The notes: a model not told the origin generated them from the letters alone. Positions 7,769 through 15,028 are shown, numbered from the stretch's first letter. The stretch: 64,000 nt of DNA from Streptomyces sp. Ru73 (GCF_002920575.1 NZ_PQSQ01000007.1:62001-126000); one strand, 5' to 3'. Program-made: numbers and translations.

Positions 7769-9248
7769 CCTCACCACGCTGGAGCACTTCATCGGCGGGA
7801 CCCCGGTCGAGCCCGCGTCCGGCGAGTACTTCGAGAGCACCAACCCGGCCACCCGCGAGACGCTCTACCGGGCGGCCCGCGGCAACGCCGCCGACGTCGA
7901 GCGGGCCGTGGCCGCAGCGCGGAACGCGTACGAGGACCCGCGCTGGCGCGACCTCAGCCAGACGCGCCGCGGCCACCTGCTGCGCCGGCTCGGCGACCTG
8001 ATCGCCGAGAACGCCGAAGAACTCGCCCGCATGGAGACGCAGGACAACGGCAAGCTGCTGCGCGAGATGCGCGGACAGCTGGCCACCCTGCCGGAGTACT
8101 ACCACTACTACGCGGGGCTGGCGGACAAGATCCACGGGGACTTCATCCCCACCTCCGACCGCCAGGTGCTGAACTACACGGCGCGGGAGCCGCTGGGCGT
8201 CGTCGGCGCGATCACACCCTGGAACTCGCCGCTCACGCTCACCAGCAGCAAGCTGGCACCCGCGCTCTGCGCGGGCAACACCGTCGTGATCAAGCCCTCG
8301 GAGTACACCTCGGCCACGGTCCTCAAGCTGGCCGAACTGGCGCTGGAGGCGGGGTTCCCGCCCGGCGCGGTGAACGTCGTCACCGGCTTCGGCGCCGAGG
8401 CAGGCCAGGCCCTGGTCGACCATCGCGACCTCGCGAAGATCTCCTTCACCGGCAGCACCGCCACCGGATCGCGCATCGCCGCGGCGGCCGCGAGCCGCTT
8501 CATCGGCTCGACCCTTGAACTCGGCGGCAAGTCACCCAACATCGTCTTCGAGGACGCCAACATCGCCAACGCCGCGATGGGCGTGATCGCCGGCATCTTC
8601 GCCGCCGCCGGGCAGACCTGCATCGCCGGCAGCCGGGTCTTCGCCCACCGCTCCGTCCACGACGAGCTGCTGGAGCGCGTCTGCGAACGCGCCAAGAGCA
8701 TCCGCATCGGCGACCCGCTGGACGACACGACCGAACTCGGCCCGCTGGCCTTCGCCGAGCAGCGCAACAAGGTCGCCGGCTACGTCGACCTCGGGCGCAG
8801 CGAGGGCGCCCGCGTACTGACCGGCGGCAGCCCCACCGACGGCGGCCTCGGCGGCTACTTCTACGAGCCCACCGTCCTGGTGGACGTCGACAACAGCATG
8901 CGCGTCGTGCGCGAGGAGATCTTCGGGCCCGTCGTCGCTGTCATGCCGTTCGACACCGAGGAGGAGGTCGTCCGCCTCGCGAACGACACCGAGTACGGGC
9001 TCGCGGCCGGCGTCTGGACGCAGAACCTCTCGCGGGCCCACCGGATGGCGGCGCGGCTGGACGCGGGAACGGTCTGGGTGAACACCTACCGGGCCATGTC
9101 GCCGATGTCCCCGCGGCAGGGCTTCAAGACCAGCGGCGCCGGCGTCGAGCACGGCACCGAGACCATCAAGGAGTACACCCGGCTCAAGAGCGTCTGGATC
9201 AACACGAGCGAGGAGCCCGTGGCCGATCCGTTCACGATGCGGAGCTGA
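7761..9248 (+). CDS. NAD(P)-dependent aldehyde dehydrogenase
   Basis: A 495-residue full-length aldehyde dehydrogenase. The motifs are complete: ITPWNSPL near the nucleotide-binding core, VIKPSEYTSA, FTGSTATG, the general base Glu in LELGGKSP, and the catalytic Cys in GQTCIAGSR. The C-terminal dimerisation strand includes EEIFGPVVAVMPF. It is closest in style to the betaine aldehyde / 2-hydroxymuconic semialdehyde branch. It starts 8 bases inside the hydrolase gene and ends 1 base before the tautomerase, so it is a firm part of the operon. It would oxidise an aldehyde formed after ring cleavage. Confidence 0.93.
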   Translation: MPDLTTLEHFIGGTPVEPASGEYFESTNPATRETLYRAARGNAADVERAVAAARNAYEDPRWRDLSQTRRGHLLRRLGDLIAENAEELARMETQDNGKLLREMRGQLATLPEYYHYYAGLADKIHGDFIPTSDRQVLNYTAREPLGVVGAITPWNSPLTLTSSKLAPALCAGNTVVIKPSEYTSATVLKLAELALEAGFPPGAVNVVTGFGAEAGQALVDHRDLAKISFTGSTATGSRIAAAAASRFIGSTLELGGKSPNIVFEDANIANAAMGVIAGIFAAAGQTCIAGSRVFAHRSVHDELLERVCERAKSIRIGDPLDDTTELGPLAFAEQRNKVAGYVDLGRSEGARVLTGGSPTDGGLGGYFYEPTVLVDVDNSMRVVREEIFGPVVAVMPFDTEEEVVRLANDTEYGLAAGVWTQNLSRAHRMAARLDAGTVWVNTYRAMSPMSPRQGFKTSGAGVEHGTETIKEYTRLKSVWINTSEEPVADPFTMRS

Positions 9249-9249
9249 C

Positions 9250-9516
9250 ATGCCCCAGGTAGCGATCACCATCGCCGAGGGCCGCACCCCGGAGCAGCTC
9301 CGCACCATGATGCACGAGGTGCACGCCGCGGTCCTGCGCACCGTGAACACCCGGCCCGAACACATCCGCGTCGTCGTCCACGAGGTGCCCCGGACGCACT
9401 GGGCCACCGGTGACGTCACCCTCGCCGAATTCGATGCAGGCGCGCCGCAGGCCGGCGTGACCACCGAGAACCACAGCGACCAGCACGCCGCGCCCGGCAG
9501 CCGGCCGCTCCCGTAG
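9250..9516 (+). CDS. 4-oxalocrotonate tautomerase-like protein
   Basis: An 88-residue tautomerase-superfamily protein. After Met removal it begins with Pro (MPQVAITIAEGRTPEQLR), the catalytic N-terminal proline of the family, followed by the usual helix and the second strand RVVVHEVPRTHWATGD. It is longer than the 62-residue classical enzyme, with an unstructured polar tail. It sits between the aldehyde dehydrogenase (1 bp gap) and the LLM monooxygenase (18 bp gap). It would interconvert enol and keto forms of an unsaturated acid intermediate. Confidence 0.85.
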   Translation: MPQVAITIAEGRTPEQLRTMMHEVHAAVLRTVNTRPEHIRVVVHEVPRTHWATGDVTLAEFDAGAPQAGVTTENHSDQHAAPGSRPLP

Positions 9517-9534
9517 ACATCACGAGGACCAACC

Positions 9535-10578
9535 ATGCGATTTTCCCTGTTCGTGCACATGGAGCGCTGGGACGAGACGGAAAGCCACCGGCAGCTCTTC
9601 GAGAACCTCTCCGAGCTGACCCTGATGGCCGAGGCCGGCGGGTTCAGCACCGTGTGGATCGGTGAGCACCACGCGATGGAGTACGTGATCTCCCCGAGCC
9701 CGATGCCGCTGCTGGCCCACCTGGCCGCGCAGACCTCGACCATCCGCCTGGGCGCCGGAACCATCGTGGCCCCCTTCTGGCACCCGCTCCGGGTCGCCGG
9801 CGAATGCGCACTGCTCGACGTCATCAGCAACGGCCGCATGGAGGTCGGACTGGCCCGCGGCGCCCAGCAGTTCGAGTTCGACCGGATGGCGGACGGGCTG
9901 CCGGCCGCCGAGGGCGGCAAGCACCTGCGCGAGCTCGTACCCGCCGTCCGCGCGCTCTGGCAGGGCGACTACGCCCATGACGGCGAGATCTGGAAGTTCC
10001 CCACGTCGACCAGTGTGCCCAAGCCGGTGCAGCAGCCCACGCCGCCCATGTGGATCGCGGCGCGCGACCCCGCCTCGCACGACTTCGCGGTGGCCCAGGG
10101 CTGCAACGTCATGGTCACCCCGCTGATGAAGGGCGACGAGGAAGTCGTCGACCTCAAGCGGAAGTTCGACACCGCGGTGGCCAACCACCCCGAGGTGCCG
10201 CGTCCCCAGCTGATGGTGCTGCGCCACACCCACGTCCACTCGCCCGACGACCCGGAGGGCTGGCGCCCGGCCGCTGAGGGCATCAACCGCTACTACCGCA
10301 CCTTCGACGCGTGGTTCGGCAACAAGACCACCCCGGTGAACGGGTTCCTCGAGCCCAGCCCGGAGTCCAAGTTCGCCGAGCGGCCGGAGTTCTCGCCGGA
10401 GTCGCTGCACAGGACGGCGGTGATCGGCACCCCGGCCGAGGTCATCGAGCGGCTGCGCACGTACGAGGAGCTGGGCGTCGACGAGTACAGCTTCTGGATC
10501 GACAACAGCCTCTCGCACGAGGAGAAGCGCGCCTCCCTGGAGCTGTTCATCAAGGAAGTCGTGCCCGCTTTCCAGTGA
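9535..10578 (+). CDS. LLM-class flavin-dependent monooxygenase
   Basis: A 347-residue bacterial luciferase-like TIM-barrel monooxygenase. Typical blocks are MRFSLFVHMERW at the N-terminus, FSTVWIGEHHAMEY, RLGAGTIVAPFWHPLRVAGE, the Gly/Arg-rich GRMEVGLARGAQQFEFDR, and a C-terminal FIKEVVPAFQ. Such enzymes use reduced flavin from a separate reductase; the reductase here is the product of 4880-5383. It is the last gene of the P2 operon. In the Rut, pyridine and riboflavin pathways, LLM enzymes open N-heterocyclic rings, so ring cleavage of such a substrate is likely. The exact substrate is unknown. Confidence 0.9.
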   Translation: MRFSLFVHMERWDETESHRQLFENLSELTLMAEAGGFSTVWIGEHHAMEYVISPSPMPLLAHLAAQTSTIRLGAGTIVAPFWHPLRVAGECALLDVISNGRMEVGLARGAQQFEFDRMADGLPAAEGGKHLRELVPAVRALWQGDYAHDGEIWKFPTSTSVPKPVQQPTPPMWIAARDPASHDFAVAQGCNVMVTPLMKGDEEVVDLKRKFDTAVANHPEVPRPQLMVLRHTHVHSPDDPEGWRPAAEGINRYYRTFDAWFGNKTTPVNGFLEPSPESKFAERPEFSPESLHRTAVIGTPAEVIERLRTYEELGVDEYSFWIDNSLSHEEKRASLELFIKEVVPAFQ

Positions 10579-10600
10579 ACCGCTGAGCCGCTGAGCCGCT

Positions 10601-10621
10601 GACGCCCCGTGGCGCGGCGTC
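10601..10621. terminator. Short hairpin after the monooxygenase operon
   Basis: GACGCC (10601-10606) pairs with GGCGTC (10616-10621), following three GCTGA-type direct repeats after the stop codon. The 209-base gap between the convergent LLM and gntR copy 2 genes shows nothing else I can name. Confidence 0.35.
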
Positions 10622-10787
10622 GCCCTCGGACCGCCAACCCTTCGCCTGTTCCCCGCCGGCCGTGCGGGGAGCAGGCCGTTGTGGTTCCGGAGCGCTTCGG
10701 TTCGCGGCGGAGCGCTCGGGCCTTCAGCGGGACGTTCGGGTCTTCAGCGGGGGCACTCGGATATGCAGCGGGACGCTGCAGCCCTCG

Positions 10788-11477
10788 TCAGCCGCGCTTC
10801 GAGTCGTCCAGGCCGGCCATGACCGCTTGGTGGCTGCGGCGTACGTGCTCGCGCATCACGCGCTCGGCTCCGTCGCCGTCCTTGGCGAGGATGAGGTCCA
10901 GGACGCGGTGGTGCTCGTGGTCGGACTCGCTCAGCCGGCCGGGCTGCATCAGCGACGTACGGACCAGCCGGGTGTAGGCCAGCTGGTTCATCAGGGTGCG
11001 GTAGTGCGCGTCGAGCTTGCTGTTGTCCGCACCGATGACGATCAGCTCGTGGAATTCGTGTACCAGCTCCGCGTACCGGTCGGCGTCACCGGCGTGCACC
11101 GCCTCGTCGGCCTGGCGCATGGTGTCCTCGAGCCGGTCCACTTCCGGTACCCGGCCGCGGAGGGCCAGCAGCCGGGCGGCGGCGCCCTCCAGCAGCTCCT
11201 TCATCTGGAACAGCTCGGTGATCTCCCGCCGCGACGGCTCGGCCACGAAGGTGCCGACCCGCGGCCGCACCTCCACCAGACCTTCGATCTGGAGTTGCTT
11301 GAGCGCCTCGCGGATGGGAGTCCGGCTGACGCCGAACGTCTCCGAGAGTGCCATCTCGGAGAGGCCGGCACCGGGCTGCAGCTCACCACTGATGATCATC
11401 TCGCGCAGCTCTCCGGCTACGCGCGCCTGCATGCTCGTGCGGTGCAGACGCTTGGCCGACCCCGTGGATTCTTGCAT
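10788..11477 (-). CDS. GntR/FCD-family repressor (copy 2), leaderless start
   Basis: A 229-residue sister of the regulator at 4143-4838. They match almost throughout, for example VRPRVGTFV.EPSRREITELF.MKEL, GADNSKL and YRTLMNQLAY. It has a winged helix at the N-terminus and an FCD domain after it. The ATG at 11477 lies 8 bases past a good -10 and has no ribosome-binding site, so the mRNA is predicted to be leaderless. The start codon lies inside the operator, implying autoregulation. It probably controls all five operator-bearing promoters with copy 1, possibly as a heterodimer or in response to a different intermediate (inference). Confidence 0.88.
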   Translation of the reverse strand: MQESTGSAKRLHRTSMQARVAGELREMIISGELQPGAGLSEMALSETFGVSRTPIREALKQLQIEGLVEVRPRVGTFVAEPSRREITELFQMKELLEGAAARLLALRGRVPEVDRLEDTMRQADEAVHAGDADRYAELVHEFHELIVIGADNSKLDAHYRTLMNQLAYTRLVRTSLMQPGRLSESDHEHHRVLDLILAKDGDGAERVMREHVRRSHQAVMAGLDDSKRG

Positions 11478-11515
11478 GGCACAAGACGCTAGTGCGCCCA
11501 TGCTTTGCGCGTCAA
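11470..11515 (-). promoter_or_regulatory. Promoter P3 with shared operator (site D)
   Basis: Minus strand: -35 TTGACG (11515-11510), an 18-base spacer, -10 TAGCGT (11491-11486). The operator TCTTGTGCCATGCAAGA (11486-11470) is the best dyad of the set, with TCTTG and CAAGA arms. The gntR copy 2 ATG is part of the operator. Confidence 0.75.
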
Positions 11516-11535
11516 CTGCTCCCTGGCGGCGTCAC

Positions 11536-11546
11536 TGCCATACAAG
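11536..11546 (+). promoter_or_regulatory. Additional operator half-site (site E)
   Basis: TGCCATACAAG matches the core of the shared operator and lies about 20 bases upstream of the P3 -35 element. No separate promoter is evident, so it may be an auxiliary site for looping or cooperative binding. The rest of 11547-11698, between gntR copy 2 and the PF06684 gene, shows nothing recognisable. Confidence 0.45.
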
Positions 11547-11698
11547 CAGGGTGTCAGCGGAGTACGGTGTCACGCGAAGACGGGGCAGCGCCCTTCGCAC
11601 ACGAGCGCCCCGGAAGGCCCACCGTGGGTCCCTCCGGGGCGATGCCGTGTTGGCCGCACCGCTTCGCGGCCTCGCGGTGCCGCCTCCTCAGCCGGCCG

Positions 11699-12250
11699 TC
11701 ACCGCTCCGTCGACAGCGGCGCCGGCCGGGCCTGCGGGCGCCCGCGGGAGGCCGCCGCGAGTCCGATCACGATCTCGTCCGGCCGGGGACCGTCCGGCAC
11801 CCGTGCCTCGATCGTCTGGTGGTGCGAGCGAATGGTCGCATCGGTGATGTGCTTGAGCGGGATGTCGAAGACGCTGCCGGCCGCCGCCCGCTTCTCCACC
11901 GCGGGCAGCAGTGTGGTGGCGTCCGCCGCCCTGCGGAAGTGATCGCCGAACTTGAGCGTGTGGATGAGCGCGCTGCCGTGCTCGATCTCGCCGTCCAGGC
12001 CCACGATCGCGGCCTTGCCGTACGCCTCGACCGGCGCGCCCAGCGCCTCGACCACCCGTGGTGCCAGCAACTCGCCGAGCCCGGGCGCGACTTCGTCGAT
12101 CCCCGGGAGGAGGTCCGCCACGAAGCCCTGTCCCGCCCACGGGTTCTCCATCACGGCGAGTACCACCGCTGTCCGGGCCGGCGGGTCGACGGGCCTGCCG
12201 CCTTCGGAGTGGATGTCCTCGGTGAGCGTGATGATCTTCCGGACGGTCAT
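11699..12250 (-). CDS. PF06684 'amino acid synthesis' family protein (copy 2)
   Basis: A 183-residue PF06684 protein, nearly collinear with copy 1. It shares NPWAGQGFVADL, EAYGKAAIVGLDGEIEHGSA and KHITDATIRSHHQT. The ATG at 12250 overlaps the stop of copy 3 by four bases (ATGA), so it is translationally coupled. It is the distal gene of the P4 operon. Copies 1 and 2 probably arose by duplication within this regulon. The biochemical role is unproven in the family. Confidence 0.87.
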   Translation of the reverse strand: MTVRKIITLTEDIHSEGGRPVDPPARTAVVLAVMENPWAGQGFVADLLPGIDEVAPGLGELLAPRVVEALGAPVEAYGKAAIVGLDGEIEHGSALIHTLKFGDHFRRAADATTLLPAVEKRAAAGSVFDIPLKHITDATIRSHHQTIEARVPDGPRPDEIVIGLAAASRGRPQARPAPLSTER

Positions 12251-12846
12251 CGGGCTGCGTCCTCCAGGTCGGCGAGGCGGACGGCGGGGTCGGTGCGGCG
12301 GTCTCCGATGCGCGCGTTGGGGCGCGGCCCGGACGAAGCGGCGGCGATCACGACGATCTCGTCGGCGCGGGGAGCGTCGGGAATCCGGATCTGGACGGTC
12401 TGGTAGTGCGAGCGGGTCGCGGCGGCCGTCTTGTGCCACAGCGGCACGGTGAGGGGCTGGCCCGCGGGCAGCCGGTCGTCGCTGAAGACGATGATCGAGG
12501 TGCCCTCGGTCAGTTCGCGCAGGACGTTGCCGAAGTACGGCGTATGGATCAGCGCGCCGCCGTGCTCGATCTCCCCGTCCAGACCGACCACGGCGGCCTT
12601 GCCGAAGGCCTCGATCCGGTCGACGCCGCCCAGGGTCTCGATGAGCTTTCCGGTGAGCAGCCTGCCCAGTCCCGGGGCGACATCCTCGACCTCGGGCTGC
12701 AGGTCGGCGACGAAGCCGCGCCCGGACCACGGGTTGCGGATCACCGCGGCGGCCGCGACGCGTTTCACCGGCGTGGCGACCGGGCGCCCGAGCTCCAGCA
12801 GGACCTCGTCGACGACGGTCACCACCTTCCGCACGAGGCCGGTCAT
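12247..12846 (-). CDS. PF06684 family protein (copy 3, divergent)
   Basis: A 199-residue PF06684 protein. It keeps FGKAAVVGLDGEIEHGGALIHT but differs from copies 1 and 2 in otherwise fixed blocks: LKFGDHFR becomes PYFGNVLR, and KHITDATIRSHHQT becomes WHKTAAATRSHYQT. Its tail is also about 15 residues longer. This suggests a different substrate or a partner subunit for copy 2, with which it is coupled through an ATGA overlap. Its own start also overlaps the small upstream ORF by ATGA. Confidence 0.85.
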   Translation of the reverse strand: MTGLVRKVVTVVDEVLLELGRPVATPVKRVAAAAVIRNPWSGRGFVADLQPEVEDVAPGLGRLLTGKLIETLGGVDRIEAFGKAAVVGLDGEIEHGGALIHTPYFGNVLRELTEGTSIIVFSDDRLPAGQPLTVPLWHKTAAATRSHYQTVQIRIPDAPRADEIVVIAAASSGPRPNARIGDRRTDPAVRLADLEDAAR

Positions 12847-12998
12847 GAGGCGGACTCCGGCAGCGCGCCGAAGTGGTGCGCCGTACGCGCGGCGGTCCGG
12901 GACCCGTGCCGGCCCGCGGTCGTGATGCCGTCCACGGCTCGGGCGTACGCACAGGGCCGCCCGGGGGCTCCCAGGTGGTGAGCGATCGAGAACCTCAT
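12843..12998 (-). CDS. Small ORF translationally coupled to the PF06684 pair
   Basis: A 51-residue frame (MRFSIAHHLGAPG...GALPESAS) with AAAGGACG upstream, whose TGA overlaps the next ATG (ATGA at 12843-12846). Its first residues recall the N-terminus of LLM monooxygenases (compare MRFSLFVHM at 9535), so it could be an internally deleted LLM remnant or a genuine small protein. An in-frame ATG at 13031 lies exactly at the predicted start point of P4 and would give a 62-residue leaderless version. I do not recognise a function. Confidence 0.45.
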   Translation of the reverse strand: MRFSIAHHLGAPGRPCAYARAVDGITTAGRHGSRTAARTAHHFGALPESAS

Positions 12999-13021
12999 CA
13001 GCCGTCCTTTCGTCCTGGCTG

Positions 13022-13068
13022 GCTGTGCCATGCAAGAGAGGCTAGGTTCGCCGAACAAGGCGCGTCAA
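13022..13068 (-). promoter_or_regulatory. Promoter P4 with shared operator (site F)
   Basis: Minus strand: -35 TTGACG (13068-13063), an 18-base spacer, -10 TAGCCT (13044-13039). The operator lies at 13038-13022; on the plus strand it reads GCTGTGCCATGCAAGAG. It drives the small ORF and PF06684 copies 3 and 2. It is divergent from P5, with 79 bases between the two -35 elements. Confidence 0.72.
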
Positions 13069-13147
13069 GCATCACCTGGGCGGATGTGTGCTGACCTGTA
13101 TGTACACGCCCTGACCTGCAGGGCGTGAAGTTCTCCAGCGCGAGGTG

Positions 13148-13193
13148 TTGACACTACCTGGCTGCGTATCTACGGTCCTCTGCCATGCAAGAG
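13148..13193 (+). promoter_or_regulatory. Promoter P5 with shared operator (site G)
   Basis: -35 TTGACA (13148-13153), a 17-base spacer, -10 TACGGT (13171-13176), then the operator core TGCCATGCAAGAG (13181-13193). The -10 hexamer is the same as in P2. It drives the NCS1 permease gene. Confidence 0.75.
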
Positions 13194-13496
13194 CTTCGCT
13201 GATGGGATCGTGATGAGCCGCACTCTCGAACGCACCGTCACTCCTGCAGACCGCCTCTCCCGCGCTCACCCCGCCTGCGGATGTGAGAGACTTCCCCGCT
13301 GGCCCGCCGAGGTCCAGGACCTTGGCGGGACGGGCGAGCGCCCGGCGATCCGCTCGGGCGGCGTGGGCCGGCGCAGCGATGCCGACGCCGAGTCCGCCGA
13401 GGGTCCCGTGGACGGCCGGCGGCTTCTTCGCTACCTCGCACACGGCCGCGGTGCCGTGGTGACCCCTTCCCACCCTCGCCCAGTCAGGAGTACGGC
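13194..13496 (+). other. Long 5' leader of the permease gene
   Basis: About 300 bases separate P5 from the permease ATG. An ATG at 13185, inside the operator, opens a five-codon frame (MQELR, stop). A second frame from 13210 is low-quality Arg-rich sequence. I see no riboswitch class I can name and no clear terminator. The similar leader length upstream of 6479 is noteworthy. Confidence 0.3.
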
Positions 13497-14960
13497 ATGA
13501 CCCATGACTCCCCGCCGCCCGAATCGGCCGCCCCGGTCTACGGCAGTTCGGTCACCAAGGTCGAGCCCTTCGGCGTCGACCACATCCCCGCCAATGAGCG
13601 GCACGGGAAACCCAGCTCACAGTTCTTCGTCTGGTTCGCCGCCGGGCTGAACTTCCCCATCATCCTGCTCGGCTTCAACGCGGCCTCGTTCGGACTGAGC
13701 TTCCCCGCCGCCGTCGTCGCCATCGTCGTGGGGTCCGGAATCGGCTGCCTCCTCATGGCCGTCATGTCCCGGATGGGCGTCCGGCTCGGCGTACCACAGC
13801 AGATCCAGGCCAGGGGACCGCTGGGCTTCTTCGGGAACTTCCTGCCCGTCGCCTACATCAACGTCTTCGCCGGAGTCGGCTGGGCGGCCGTGACCGTCAT
13901 CCTCGGCGGCAAGGCCTTCGCGGAGCTGACCCACCTGCCGTTCTGGCTGTGCGCTGCGGTGCTGACACTGATCGAGATGGTGGTGGCCGTCTACGGCTAC
14001 AACATGATCAACTTCCTGCAGAAGGCGCTGACCTACGTCCTGACCCCGCTCTTCGCGCTGATCACCGTGGTCGCCGTGATCCGCGGCGGCCGGCTCTTCG
14101 AGGCCAACCCCCACGCGCAGGGCTTCATCGGCAGCACCGGCGGTCTGATCACCTTCGGCGGCTGGTTCCTCTCCTTCCTCGTCGCCTGGGCGCCCTTCGC
14201 CTCGGACTACTCCCGCTACCTGCCCGACACCCCGCGCGTCGTCTCCCGCACCGCCTGGTACACCGGCCTCGGCAACTTCGTCACCCTGTGCTGGCTGGGC
14301 ATCCTCGGCGTGGTCGTCGGCGGCAGCGCCAACAGCTCCGACACCATCACGGCCCTCCACGAGCTGGCAGGCCCGTTCGCCGTCCCCGCACTGCTCGCGG
14401 TCGGCCTCTCCGCACTGGCGCAGAACTTCCTCAACGTCTACGGCGGCGCCATCTCCATCCAGACCCTGAAGGTGCCCGTCACCCGCTCCCAGGCGGTCAT
14501 CGGCATCTGCGCGCTGGCGTACGTCATCAGCCTGTGGGGCGCGTCCGGTACGGAGGACAAGTTCAAGGTCTTCCTGAACCTGACGGCGTACTTCATCGCG
14601 CCGTTCGCCGCGGTGCTCCTGCTCGACTACTACCTGGGCGGCCGTTCCGACACCAGCCGCATCCCCGAGCTGTACGACCGGTCCCGGGTGCTGGACTGGG
14701 GCTTCGTGGCCTGGGTCGGCGGCGTCGCCGCTTCGGTGCCCTTCTGGCAGTCCAACCTCTTCACCGGCCCGTTCGCCAAGGCGTTCCCGGGCGCCGGCGA
14801 CCTGAGCATGTTCGTCGCGGCCGCGGCGGGCTCGCTCATCTACCTGCTCACGTACCGGCTCGAGCCGCTCTGGCGGAGGACGGGCACGGCCGACGGCGCG
14901 CAGCCGACGGCACCGGCCGCCTCCGACGAGGCCAGGGCAGTGGCCGGCCAGCAGCACTGA
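13497..14960 (+). CDS. NCS1-family nucleobase/allantoin-type permease
   Basis: A 487-residue polytopic membrane protein of the NCS1 (purine-cytosine permease, PF02133) family with about 12 membrane segments. Typical features are an N-terminal polar segment with FGVDHIPANER, then FVWFAAGLNFPIILLGFNAASFGLSF, a QIQARGPLGFFGNFLP loop, WAPFASDYSRYLP, and ALAQNFLNVYGGAISIQ. The family imports cytosine, uracil, allantoin, hydantoins or related N-heterocycles with Na+ or H+. The ATG has CAGGAG upstream. Placed under P5 of the shared regulon, it probably imports the substrate of the LLM monooxygenase pathway. Confidence 0.92.
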   Translation: MTHDSPPPESAAPVYGSSVTKVEPFGVDHIPANERHGKPSSQFFVWFAAGLNFPIILLGFNAASFGLSFPAAVVAIVVGSGIGCLLMAVMSRMGVRLGVPQQIQARGPLGFFGNFLPVAYINVFAGVGWAAVTVILGGKAFAELTHLPFWLCAAVLTLIEMVVAVYGYNMINFLQKALTYVLTPLFALITVVAVIRGGRLFEANPHAQGFIGSTGGLITFGGWFLSFLVAWAPFASDYSRYLPDTPRVVSRTAWYTGLGNFVTLCWLGILGVVVGGSANSSDTITALHELAGPFAVPALLAVGLSALAQNFLNVYGGAISIQTLKVPVTRSQAVIGICALAYVISLWGASGTEDKFKVFLNLTAYFIAPFAAVLLLDYYLGGRSDTSRIPELYDRSRVLDWGFVAWVGGVAASVPFWQSNLFTGPFAKAFPGAGDLSMFVAAAAGSLIYLLTYRLEPLWRRTGTADGAQPTAPAASDEARAVAGQQH

Positions 14961-14984
14961 CAGGGCCGGAACGCCGGGACTCCC

Positions 14985-15018
14985 CACCGGAGCGAGCCGT
15001 CCACGGCCCGCTCCGGTG
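14985..15018. terminator. Bidirectional terminator hairpin
   Basis: CACCGGAGCG (14985-14994) pairs perfectly with CGCTCCGGTG (15009-15018) around a 14-base loop. It separates the convergent permease (ends 14960) and GNAT (ends 15029) genes. Confidence 0.7.
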
Positions 15019-15028
15019 AGCGCGTCCC

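Noticed and set aside
6377-7852. 491-codon minus-strand frame across the PF06684 and hydrolase genes
   Set aside because: Gly/Arg-rich shadow of two well-supported plus-strand genes.
13210-13500. 96-residue frame in the permease leader
   Set aside because: No ribosome-binding site or family pattern; Arg/Pro-rich. Treated as leader.
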